From Deltaproteobacteria bacterium (GTDB lineage: Bacteria > Myxococcota_A > Bradymonadia > REDH01), in assembly GCA_007693585.1 (NCBI GenBank), contig REDH01000092.1:1-35733 (forward strand): 35,733 bases of DNA, read 5' to 3'. The notes below the pieces were generated by a model. The model ran no database searches and was not told where the DNA came from. It worked only from the letters and a program-made list of their open reading frames with translations. The stretch's first letter is position 1, and every line of letters starts with the position of its first letter. Below, piece after piece: positions 9,000 through 17,108 of the stretch. A program made the translations under genes and the position numbers.

Positions 9000-9776
9000 T
9001 CAATCGCCTTCGGCAGACCCACCCGAGTCGGCCCGGCGCACCCGCGTCACCTCCCCCGAGACCACCCGCACCACCGCTCCCTCCATCGTCTCGAGCAACA
9101 GCGCACCGTCCTCCGCGATTCCCGCGGCCCGCCCCTCCACCCCCACTCCCCCCACCTGCGCCTTCACCCACGTCCCGCGCAGCACGTCCAGCGCGCTCCA
9201 CGCCGACCGGACCGTCGACGGCGCGGACACCAGAGCGTCCACTCCCTCGAGCATCTCCTGCCGAATCCGCTGCGCCGTCGCCTCCAGCGGCCACGCCCCG
9301 CCCGTGACCTCCGACCAGGTCACCGCACCACCCCCGATCTCCGCCGGCAGCATGTCACGATCGCCCGCAAGGTTGATCCCCACCCCCACCACCACTGCCT
9401 CCACCCCCGAACGCCCGGGCAGGCCCTCGCACAGGATGCCTCCCAGCTTGCGCTCCCCCACGACGATGTCGTTCGGCCACTTCAGCCCGACCCCATGGGC
9501 AGCGTCCGGATCGAGCGCCCGCGCCACCGCCACCCCCGCCACCAGCGGAACGAGCCCCGTGTGCCGCACGAGCAACGGGTGCCGAAGCCCGACCGACAGG
9601 TGAAGGTTCGCCTCCCCCGCCGTCACCCACCGGCGACCATGACGCCCGCGGCCCGCGCGCTGACGACGCGCCAGGACGGCGCAACCGTGCGCCGCCCCCG
9701 CCTCCAGTTGCCGCCGCACCTCGTCGTTCGTCGAGTCCACCTCGTCCAGCACCGCCCAGCTCCGTACGCCGATCAT
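9000..9776 (-). CDS. birA: Biotin--[acetyl-CoA-carboxylase] ligase
   Basis: 258 aa. Activates biotin as biotinyl-AMP and attaches it to BCCP of acetyl-CoA carboxylase. Seen: DEVDSTNDEV (11-20), the biotin/AMP loop GRGRHGRRW (42-50), KWPNDIVVGERKLGGIL (99-115), GVGINL, and a C-terminal SH3-like domain. There is no N-terminal helix-turn-helix, so it is the single-function type and not a repressor. The ATG at 9776 overlaps the nadC stop by 4 nt. Confidence 0.95.
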   Translation of the reverse strand: MIGVRSWAVLDEVDSTNDEVRRQLEAGAAHGCAVLARRQRAGRGRHGRRWVTAGEANLHLSVGLRHPLLVRHTGLVPLVAGVAVARALDPDAAHGVGLKWPNDIVVGERKLGGILCEGLPGRSGVEAVVVGVGINLAGDRDMLPAEIGGGAVTWSEVTGGAWPLEATAQRIRQEMLEGVDALVSAPSTVRSAWSALDVLRGTWVKAQVGGVGVEGRAAGIAEDGALLLETMEGAVVRVVSGEVTRVRRADSGGSAEGD

Positions 9777-10636
9777 GTCCCCTCCCCGTCCACCAGCACC
9801 CGCAGGCTCAGATCGCTCTGTGGCGCGGAGTGGGTCAGCGCACCGGCGCTCACGAAGTCCAGCCCGATGTCACGCAGCCCCGGAAGCCGATCCTCCGTGA
9901 CGTTCCCGCTCGCCTCGGTCAGCGCCCGCCCCCCCACGCGCCGCACCGCCTCCCGCATCGCCTCCTCCCCCATATTGTCGAGCAGCACCGCGTCCGCTCC
10001 CGCCGCGAGCGCCTCGTCCAGCTCGCCCAGCGTCTCCACCTCCACCTCGATCCGCAGCAGGAACGGCGCGTGCGCACGAACCCGCTCCACCGCCGCCGTG
10101 ATCGAGCCCGCCGCCGCAATGTGGTTGTCCTTGATCATCGCTCCCGAACCCAGGCTGTAGCGGTGGTTGCACCCGCCTCCCGTCCGCACCGCATACTTCT
10201 CCAGCTCCCGGAACCCCGGTGTCGTCTTCCGTGTGTCCAGCAAACGCGGTCCTGCCGGCCCCAGCACCTCCACCCAGCGCCGAGTCATCGTCGCAATGCC
10301 GCACAGATGCCGCAGGAAATTGAGCGCCGTACGCTCCGCACGCAGCAACGAACGGGTGCTCCCCTCCAGCCGGGCCAGAACCGCGCCCCGCTCGGCGGAG
10401 CCACCCTCCGGCACCTCCCAGGTCACCACCACCCCCGGGTCCACCGCCCGGAACACCGCCTCGAAGATCGCCCCCCCCGCCAACACCGCCGGCTCCTTCG
10501 CCGCCAGCACCGCGCGCGACCGGTGCGCCTCGTCGAAGATGGCGTCGCTCGTCACATCGCCCGCGTGCAGATCCTCGCTCAGGGCCAGGGTGATCAGCGC
10601 GGGTACTCCAGGCGAGAAGGGAAGGGCGACTGGCAT
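9773..10636 (-). CDS. nadC: Nicotinate-nucleotide pyrophosphorylase (carboxylating)
   Basis: 287 aa quinolinate phosphoribosyltransferase: quinolinate + PRPP to nicotinate mononucleotide, the entry into NAD. Motifs: ALSEDLHAGDVTSD (18-31), ERTALNFLRHLCGIAT (101-116), DTRKTTPG (134-141), GGGCNHRYSL (153-162) and KDNH (169-172), then EVEVETL and LLDNM. The frame is open for 110 more codons upstream, but those residues are low-complexity; the ATG at 10636 gives the family length. First gene of the nadC-birA-coaX cofactor operon, divergent from the metallopeptidase gene across 173 bp. Confidence 0.95.
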   Translation of the reverse strand: MPVALPFSPGVPALITLALSEDLHAGDVTSDAIFDEAHRSRAVLAAKEPAVLAGGAIFEAVFRAVDPGVVVTWEVPEGGSAERGAVLARLEGSTRSLLRAERTALNFLRHLCGIATMTRRWVEVLGPAGPRLLDTRKTTPGFRELEKYAVRTGGGCNHRYSLGSGAMIKDNHIAAAGSITAAVERVRAHAPFLLRIEVEVETLGELDEALAAGADAVLLDNMGEEAMREAVRRVGGRALTEASGNVTEDRLPGLRDIGLDFVSAGALTHSAPQSDLSLRVLVDGEGT

Positions 10637-10809
10637 GACGACACCGGGGAACGCGAAGGGGGTGGCGGGGCGATCGGACCGTCCCCAAGGGGGCTCCCGG
10701 CGCGCGCATCGTCGCACGCCGGCCGCGCCTGCGCTACGTCCGACAGGGCCGCACCGCAAGCGCATCCATCCGACCCCGTCCGCCGGACGGCGCGCCCGCG
10801 AGCACCCCC

Positions 10810-12384
10810 GTGCCTCCCGCATCGACCCACCCCCACCGCACCCGCCCCCCGGGCCGCCCCATCCGGTCGGTGCTGGTCGCCTGCGCGCTCCTCGTCCTCG
10901 GCGCCATGCATACGGCCAACGCGGAACCCCACGCCGGCAGCCACCAAGCCCCGGACGACCCCGCACTCGACGCCAGAGTCATGGATGCCGCCGAGACCAT
11001 CGGCGCCCTCCGCGGACTGACCCCCACGGCCCCCGTGCGTGCACGCATCCAGTCCCGTGCCGAGATGCGCGCGAGCCTCGAGATGCTCGTCGCCGAAGAA
11101 CTCTCCCCGGACGAGATCGCCGTGTCCAGCCGGCTGCTCCGCGCTCTTGGCCTCCTCGCTCCGGACGTCGACTTCCTCGAGATGATGCTCGGCCTCTACG
11201 AGGATCAGGTCGCCGGGTACTACGACACCCGCACCCAAACCCTCTACCTGCTCAGCGACGACGGACTCGACCAGGACGACCTCATCCTCGTGCACGAGCT
11301 CTTCCACGCCATCCAGGACCAGCACTTCGGCATCCGCCCCCTCCAGGACGCCGGCCGGCACATCACCGACGTGGGGCTCGCCCGGAGCGCCATCATCGAA
11401 GGCGACGCCATGGCCGTCATGATCGCCGCCATGACCGGCGCGCCGGTGAGCGCCGCCCAGGGCGCCCTCATGCAGGGGCTCATGGACGGCGCCGCCGGGC
11501 TCGTCGCCCCCGACGCCGACCTGGGCGTGCCGCATGTCCTCTGGCGACAGCTCCTCTTCCCCTACTCCGCGGGCATGGGATTCATCCTGCAGGTTCACGA
11601 CGCCCGCGGTTGGGAAGGCGTGAACGAGATCTACGCGCAGGCCCCGGTGTCCAGCCGGGCCATCCTGCAGCCGCGGCGATGGATCGAGGGCTGGGATCCC
11701 ACCTGGCTCGACACGCCGGACCTCGCCCACCTCGCCGGACAGCAGCCCGCGCGCGCGCAGCACGCCCTGTGCACAGACCTCGCGCAGCCCGTGCTGCAGG
11801 GCCCGGCCGATGGGGCCGAACCCGCCGGCGCGGCCCAGGGTTCCGCCGGCGCGGCGCCGGAGGCATCCGCGTTCCCCGGCGTTCGCCGCTACGCCGCCGA
11901 CGTGCTCGGGGTGCTCACCGGAGCCGCCATGGTGCAGCAGCTTCTCGACGGCGCGGTGCCCGCTCCACGTGTCGAGCAGCGGATGCTCTCCCTGGCCGGC
12001 GACCGGCTCGACGCGTGGAGAACGCCCGGCGACCCCGAGCGGGACATCCTCGTCTGGCTCACCGTCTGGGACTCCGTCGCCGCCGCCGCCGCGGCCGGAG
12101 CGCTCCTCGCACGACTCGGCGAGGCCTGGGTGCCCGACGCCGCGGCGCCGCGCCAGGACGAGGGCGCGCACGGGCAGTGGACCCTCGCCGTCGACGGCGC
12201 AGGGGCGCTCCTCGTGGAACGCTGGGGCGATCTCGTGCTGGTGGCCCTGGATCGCGGCGGACACGCCTCGGCGGCGGAGCGCTGCGCGACCCTGATCATG
12301 GCCGCGGAGCGGGTCATGACGGGGCATTCGCGGTCGCGGTTCCCCGACCTCGACGCCGCGCAGGACTCCGCCGCGGCACCCTGA
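10810..12384 (+). CDS. Secreted HExxH metallopeptidase-like protein
   Basis: 524 aa from a GTG. The N-terminus carries a signal peptide (positive segment, hydrophobic core SVLVACALLVLGA at ~20-32, possible cleavage after TANA at 35-38). The zinc motif is HELFHAIQDQHF: His162-Glu163-x-x-His166, with a likely third ligand Glu198 in AIIEGDAM, 32 residues on, a gluzincin-like arrangement. The segment before it (AGYYDTRTQTLYLL) is the strand-loop typical of secreted zincins. Residues ~275-524 are Ala-rich without recognised motifs. Related HELxHALQDQHF proteins occur widely but I know no function for them. It converges with the GAF gene across 12 bp. Confidence 0.85.
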   Translation: MPPASTHPHRTRPPGRPIRSVLVACALLVLGAMHTANAEPHAGSHQAPDDPALDARVMDAAETIGALRGLTPTAPVRARIQSRAEMRASLEMLVAEELSPDEIAVSSRLLRALGLLAPDVDFLEMMLGLYEDQVAGYYDTRTQTLYLLSDDGLDQDDLILVHELFHAIQDQHFGIRPLQDAGRHITDVGLARSAIIEGDAMAVMIAAMTGAPVSAAQGALMQGLMDGAAGLVAPDADLGVPHVLWRQLLFPYSAGMGFILQVHDARGWEGVNEIYAQAPVSSRAILQPRRWIEGWDPTWLDTPDLAHLAGQQPARAQHALCTDLAQPVLQGPADGAEPAGAAQGSAGAAPEASAFPGVRRYAADVLGVLTGAAMVQQLLDGAVPAPRVEQRMLSLAGDRLDAWRTPGDPERDILVWLTVWDSVAAAAAAGALLARLGEAWVPDAAAPRQDEGAHGQWTLAVDGAGALLVERWGDLVLVALDRGGHASAAERCATLIMAAERVMTGHSRSRFPDLDAAQDSAAAP

Positions 12385-12396
12385 TGCGGGCGGTGC

Positions 12397-13473
12397 TCAG
12401 AGCGGCTGGGCGTCGAGCTGGAGCTGGATGAACTTGCCCATCTGCTGGCCGATGTAGGCGAGGATGTTCGCTTCCTCGGGGGGGAAGGCGCCGCCCTTGC
12501 GGTTGAACAGGGCGATGGCTCCGAAGGCGCGCCCCTCGAACTGGACCGGCGCGCAGATCGCCGAGGCGATGCTGAACGACATCCGCTGCTCGATCTCGGG
12601 GGTGTGCCGCGGGTCGGAGGCCGGCTCCTGCATGTTGAGGGTGAACCCCTCGCGCATGGCCAGCGCCGGGAGCCCCGCGTCGATGGAGATGTCGAACTCC
12701 ATGAACGCGTCCTTCCTCGGCCCGGAGGCGGTGGCGGCATACAGGCTCGTGGCGTCGTCGTTTGCGAAGAACAGCGCCCCGTGCTCGCAGGGGATGTTGT
12801 TCACCCCGAGGTTGAGCACGTAGTCGATGGCGTCCTCGAGCGGATAGCCGGGCTCGAAGATCGTCATGATGTCGAGGAACACGTCCTCGAGCGCGGAGGA
12901 GGCGACGGCGATCGGCTGGGAAGCCGGCGGCGGGGCCTTGCCTTCCGCGATGGCGCGGGCGGCCTCGATGTCCACCGGCCCCGTCGTGGCGCGGCTCTCG
13001 GTGATGATGCGCCCGGTCGGCTCGTGGTCGGACGGCATCGGGGGTGCGGCCGCAGGGGCGGCGCCGATGGCGCGGAAACTCCCCGTGTTCCGATCCTTGA
13101 ACACGATGTTGCCCGTGCCCGTGCTCGCCAGTCGCGCGGCCTGTGGGCGCGTGGGCTCGTCGTCGCCGGGCACCGGAGCGGCGCCGGGAGGGCTGACCGT
13201 CGCGTGACCTCCCGAGGCCGCCTTGAGCACCTCGGCGGCCCGGCTGGTGATGTCCTGGCCCTTCACGATGGTGTACACCCGACGCGTTCGCGGATCCGTC
13301 ACCAGCACGGTCTCTCCGCGGGACTCGACCGAGAAGCCGTCGAGGGAGTCCAGCGCCGTCCCCTCCTGCTGGAGGCCCGTCTGCAGCGCGAGCCGCCAGT
13401 TGCGGGCATCCACCTGGAACGTCGTCGCATACTTGCGATCGTCGAGATTCGGAATCGTGACGTTGAAGATCAT
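12397..13473 (-). CDS. GAF domain protein
   Basis: 358 aa from the ATG at 13473, which has GAGG 4 nt upstream; the frame extends 23 codons further but without support. Residues 1-75 form a small beta-rich domain (MIFNVTIPNLDDRKYATTF...), and ~80-190 is a Pro/Ala-rich linker. Residues 193-352 are a GAF domain (CEHGALFFANDD; SIASAICAPVQFEGRAFGAIALFN). There is no kinase, cyclase or output domain, so it may act as a small-ligand sensor that works through partners. The 241-bp gap upstream (13474-13714) holds no gene and only short weak hairpins. Confidence 0.85.
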   Translation of the reverse strand: MIFNVTIPNLDDRKYATTFQVDARNWRLALQTGLQQEGTALDSLDGFSVESRGETVLVTDPRTRRVYTIVKGQDITSRAAEVLKAASGGHATVSPPGAAPVPGDDEPTRPQAARLASTGTGNIVFKDRNTGSFRAIGAAPAAAPPMPSDHEPTGRIITESRATTGPVDIEAARAIAEGKAPPPASQPIAVASSALEDVFLDIMTIFEPGYPLEDAIDYVLNLGVNNIPCEHGALFFANDDATSLYAATASGPRKDAFMEFDISIDAGLPALAMREGFTLNMQEPASDPRHTPEIEQRMSFSIASAICAPVQFEGRAFGAIALFNRKGGAFPPEEANILAYIGQQMGKFIQLQLDAQPL

Positions 13474-13714
13474 CGGGCCTCGGCTCGGCTGGATGGAACG
13501 AACCACCGCGCGACTCCTCGTGGAGGACGCTCGGGGGCACACGGCGCGTGGGCGCCACCATGGGCCAATTCCCGCCAGCGCGCAAGGGATCCGCGAGCGG
13601 TGGTCCTCCGCGCTCCCCGGGCACCGGACCGGTCGCCGGCGCCGCTCCGACTCTCCGGGCGCCCGACCCGCCGTCTACAGGGCTCCGGGTCTCCCGGCTC
13701 GGCACGGCGCACAC

Positions 13715-13969
13715 TCAGCCGCGGCCGCAGCCCCCGCCGCCGCACCCGCCCCCATCCCCGGGGACCTCGTCGAGGGTGAAGCCGAGCTCCCGGAGCCCGT
13801 CCGCATCCGCGGGCCGCCGGTCCGCGTCCGCGGGCAGCACCGCGTTGCAGCGCGCGCAGACCGCCACCAGCTCCTCCGCCTCGTCGAGATCCCACGCCAC
13901 GAGCACGTCCGTGCCGCACGCCGCACAGGGCGCAACCGGCAGCAGGGGTTCCGGACGCCCGCCGCTCAC
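13715..13969 (-). CDS. Small zinc-ribbon protein
   Basis: 84 aa from a GTG at 13969 that overlaps the VWA gene stop by 4 nt (GTGA); a longer frame with an ATG at 14050 would overlap the upstream gene by 85 nt. Two CxxC knuckles, Cys15-AA-Cys18 and Cys38-AR-Cys41, should bind one zinc. An acidic stretch follows, then a glycine-rich tail with two more cysteines (Cys76, Cys81 in GGGCGGGGC). Last gene of the DUF4159 > VWA > zinc-ribbon block. The role is not known; coupling suggests it works with the VWA protein. Confidence 0.75.
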   Translation of the reverse strand: MSGGRPEPLLPVAPCAACGTDVLVAWDLDEAEELVAVCARCNAVLPADADRRPADADGLRELGFTLDEVPGDGGGCGGGGCGRG

Positions 13970-16284
13970 AGCCGCCCCCAACGTCGCCGCAGCGACCACT
14001 CCACACCGAGCAGCAGCAACAGCGCGAGCAGCACGAAAGGGTGGTTCCACAGCATCACGAACGTCCGGCGGTCCACGTCCACCACCCGCGCCGGCTGCAG
14101 CGGCGGAAGCGCGTCCCGGCCCGCCGGCAGCGCCGTGAACGTCCCCCCCGTGGCCTCGGCGATCGCCTCGAGCAGGTCCCGCCGCGGCGCCAGATCCCGA
14201 ACCTCGCGGTCATCCAGCCGCACCAGCACGATCTCCTCCTCCACCAGGGTCTCCCCGTCCTCCTGCGGAACCGTCGCCCGCAGCGTCCACGCCCCGGGAG
14301 CGTCCGGCACGAAGAGCACCTCCGCCACCCCCCGGTCGTCGGTCTCGAACGTGCCCTCGTCGCGCAGCTCCCCCTCCTCCCCGAGGGCCGACAGGTCCCG
14401 GAACCGCGCCTCCCACCGCCCGGTCACCTCCTCCGCCGGCGCGTAGTCGGGCCGGAACACCCGCACCCGCGCCCGAACCTCCTCCCCGGGACGCACCGCC
14501 GTCTGCTGGATCCCCACCTGCAGCAGGTTCAGCTCCGGATCGCGGATCAGCCACCGCATCGCGTTGCCCCAGAACGTGTTGTACGGACGCGCCGAGCCCC
14601 CACCGCCGAGCTGCTGGAACGTCCAGCGCCACGTGCTGTCCGCCGTGACCGCCATCGACCGGCCCTCCCCCACGTCGCTCACCGCCACCACCGGCATCAT
14701 GCCCCCATCGCCCCGCCGCGACGGATGATGCGCCAGCACCACCGCCCCGGGCGCCGGACCGCGCACCACGTTCGTTCCCGTCAGCTCCGGAAGCGTGTCC
14801 CACGTCTCCTCGTTCCGGCGCGCGTCGAACTCCACCCGCGTGATCGGGTGCCGCTGCCCCGCGTCGGTCAGCGCCGGCCGGAACGCTGCGCGATCGATCA
14901 ACGTGCCACCGGACGGCAGCCGCACCGGCAGGATCCGCTCCACCTCCGTGCCCGCGAACCCCCCCGACGCGAACGACTGCTCCCCCCCGATCATCAGGAA
15001 CCCGCCCCCGCCCTCCACGTACCGCGCCACGTTCGGCAGGTACTGGCGCATGTGGTACGGCACATGCGTGAAGTTCTGGAAGATCACCAGGTCAAAGCTG
15101 CCGAGCTGCTCGTTGAACAGCTCGTCCGTCGGAAACGCGATCAGCGACAGCTCGCTCTGCGCCGCCCGCGCCACGTCCGACTGCGACCGAAGGATGTAGA
15201 ACGACACCATGTCCACGTTCGGGTTGCCCGTCAGAAGCTCCCGCAGGAACCGCTGGTCCCACCCCGGCCGCCCCACCACGTGCAGCACCCGGATCCGGTC
15301 GCGGATGATCCGCAACACGAACGCGTCGCGGTTGTTGCGCGCCACCAGCTCTCCGTCCAGCACCGGCACCTCCACCGTGTACAGCTCCTTCCCGATCAGC
15401 TCCGGCACGAACTCGAACCGCACCGTGTGCCGCGTCTCGTCCGGCGACAGCGTCACCACCCGCGTCTGCAGCAGCTCCCCCTCCCGGTGCAGCGACACCG
15501 GTAGCGTGCCGCTCGTGTACCCCAGCACCCGCAGGTCCACCTCCACCGACACCGCGTTGCGCACGAACGCGAAGTCCTCGTGCCGAATGCGCTCGATCGC
15601 CACATCCCGCACCTCCTCCGGCGGCACCGTCAGCATCGTGTGGACCGGGAACCCCAGCGCCTCCAGCCGGCCGCGGTGCGACGCGTCCAGCGGCTCGCCG
15701 CGCGGCGTGCGCTCCCCCAGCTCCCCGTTGTCGATCCCGTCCGAATACAGCAGCACTCCCCCGATATCCCGCCGGTCGAACCGCTCCGTCAGCCCGTCGA
15801 GCGCCGCCAGGATGTCCGTCCGATCCCCGTCCGCCGTCAGCGAGCCGTCGCTCAGGACCTCCGCGGGCACCCGCTGAAGTTCCGCCGCGAAGGCAAACGA
15901 CTCCAGCCGATGATCGTCGTGGGCCGCGATGCGCGGCGCCATCCGCGCGACGTGGTCCGCCGCACGCTCCACGCCGCTGCGCCCCCCCACCTCCAGGCCG
16001 TGGCTCTCGGACTGGTCCACCACCACCGCCACGTGGTTCGGCACGCGACGCACGTCGCGCAGCTCCACCGCCGGCTCCAGCAGCAGCACGAGGAGCGTGC
16101 CGAGGACGATCGCGCGCAGCGCCAGGATCGTCGCCGTGCGGGACCCCCGCATGCCCCGCAGGTCGAGCCAGGTCAGCACCAGGATGCCCACCGCCGCGAC
16201 CGCCAGCACGAGAAGCCAGCCCGGGGCCATCGTCCCGGTGAACAGCAGCTCGCTCTCGCTGTGGGTGGTGCCGGTCGGATCCAT
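13966..16284 (-). CDS. VWA / glutamine-amidotransferase-like membrane protein
   Basis: 772 aa. Two N-terminal transmembrane helices (~22-40, ~51-70) are followed by a von Willebrand A domain with a complete metal site: DQSES (90-94), the Thr in GDRTDILAAL, and SDGIDNG. A GATase1-like segment comes next (FDLVIFQNF ... GGGFLMIGGEQSF), then a beta-sandwich region and a last transmembrane helix near the C-terminus (HPFVLLALLLLLGVEW). Such proteins usually sit in MoxR-DUF58-VWA loci linked to envelope stress or aerotolerance. Here it follows DUF4159 with a 6-bp gap, its GAGG ribosome site overlapping that stop codon. No MoxR ATPase or DUF58 gene is nearby. Confidence 0.85.
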   Translation of the reverse strand: MDPTGTTHSESELLFTGTMAPGWLLVLAVAAVGILVLTWLDLRGMRGSRTATILALRAIVLGTLLVLLLEPAVELRDVRRVPNHVAVVVDQSESHGLEVGGRSGVERAADHVARMAPRIAAHDDHRLESFAFAAELQRVPAEVLSDGSLTADGDRTDILAALDGLTERFDRRDIGGVLLYSDGIDNGELGERTPRGEPLDASHRGRLEALGFPVHTMLTVPPEEVRDVAIERIRHEDFAFVRNAVSVEVDLRVLGYTSGTLPVSLHREGELLQTRVVTLSPDETRHTVRFEFVPELIGKELYTVEVPVLDGELVARNNRDAFVLRIIRDRIRVLHVVGRPGWDQRFLRELLTGNPNVDMVSFYILRSQSDVARAAQSELSLIAFPTDELFNEQLGSFDLVIFQNFTHVPYHMRQYLPNVARYVEGGGGFLMIGGEQSFASGGFAGTEVERILPVRLPSGGTLIDRAAFRPALTDAGQRHPITRVEFDARRNEETWDTLPELTGTNVVRGPAPGAVVLAHHPSRRGDGGMMPVVAVSDVGEGRSMAVTADSTWRWTFQQLGGGGSARPYNTFWGNAMRWLIRDPELNLLQVGIQQTAVRPGEEVRARVRVFRPDYAPAEEVTGRWEARFRDLSALGEEGELRDEGTFETDDRGVAEVLFVPDAPGAWTLRATVPQEDGETLVEEEIVLVRLDDREVRDLAPRRDLLEAIAEATGGTFTALPAGRDALPPLQPARVVDVDRRTFVMLWNHPFVLLALLLLLGVEWSLRRRWGRL

Positions 16285-16290
16285 GCAGCC

Positions 16291-17067
16291 TCAGTCGACG
16301 CGCCAGCGCCGGCGGCGCAGGATGTGGGGCACGTGCACCTGATCCTCCTTGTAGTCGAGGGTCAGGGCGAACATCGCCAGGTTGACGCCGAGGCGCGTCG
16401 CCATCTCGCGTTGCCGATCCCCCCCCGGGTGGACCGCGAACTCCGGGTTCCCGAAACGGTCCCGGGCCCACGCACCCATCATGTCGTTGTGCGAGTAGAT
16501 CACCGCCGTCCGGCCATCCAGGGTGAGCCCGTCGAGGTGGTTCGCCACCCGCACACGCCCCGGAGCGCCGTCGACCAGATAGTACGTCTGGAAGACCACG
16601 TGGTCCGACGGAAGCCGCCGGAGCGTCTCTCCCGGGAACAGCGCCGACAGTTCGCGTTCCATCGACTCCCGGAAGCCGCCGTCGAGGCGATCCTCCGCCG
16701 AATCGACGAACCACAGCCCGCCGGCGCCGAGGAAGCGGCGCAGCGCCTCCCGCTCCTCGTCCCGGAACGACGGGAAGGCGCGGTCGCCCGTCATCGCCAG
16801 CATCGGGCTCGTGAAGAGCTCGTCGATCGTCGGCCGCACCACCGCGGGATCCTGCACCACCCGGATGTTCGTGCGCATGTCCACGTCGATCAGCAGCCGG
16901 CGGATCGCCGACGGCCGGCTGTTCCATGTCGGCGAGTCGTACCGCAGCAGCGGCATGTCGAAGGCGTTCGCCGTGCCGAACCCGGACGCGCTGCGGGAGG
17001 GCAGCACCGTCAGGCCCGCCAGCGCGGACATCGTCTTCAGGAACTGGCGACGGGAGGCGGAAGACAT
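16291..17067 (-). CDS. DUF4159 domain protein with Tat signal
   Basis: 258 aa. Twin-arginine signal SRRQFLKTMSALAGL (3-17), so exported folded. The rest matches the DUF4159 pattern as I know it: LLRYDSPTWNSRP, LFTSPMLAMTGDRAFP, the loop GGLWFVDSAED, then VIYSHNDMMGAW and a C-terminal LGVNLAMFALTLDYKEDQ. DUF4159 has an amidotransferase-like fold and usually lies beside VWA membrane proteins, as here (next gene 6 bp downstream). Biochemical function unknown. It starts 41 bp after the helicase gene, probably in the same transcript. Confidence 0.88.
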   Translation of the reverse strand: MSSASRRQFLKTMSALAGLTVLPSRSASGFGTANAFDMPLLRYDSPTWNSRPSAIRRLLIDVDMRTNIRVVQDPAVVRPTIDELFTSPMLAMTGDRAFPSFRDEEREALRRFLGAGGLWFVDSAEDRLDGGFRESMERELSALFPGETLRRLPSDHVVFQTYYLVDGAPGRVRVANHLDGLTLDGRTAVIYSHNDMMGAWARDRFGNPEFAVHPGGDRQREMATRLGVNLAMFALTLDYKEDQVHVPHILRRRRWRVD

Positions 17068-17108
17068 GAACGGGGTTCCGGGGGCAGCGGACGGGACGGC
17101 ATCCGTCC

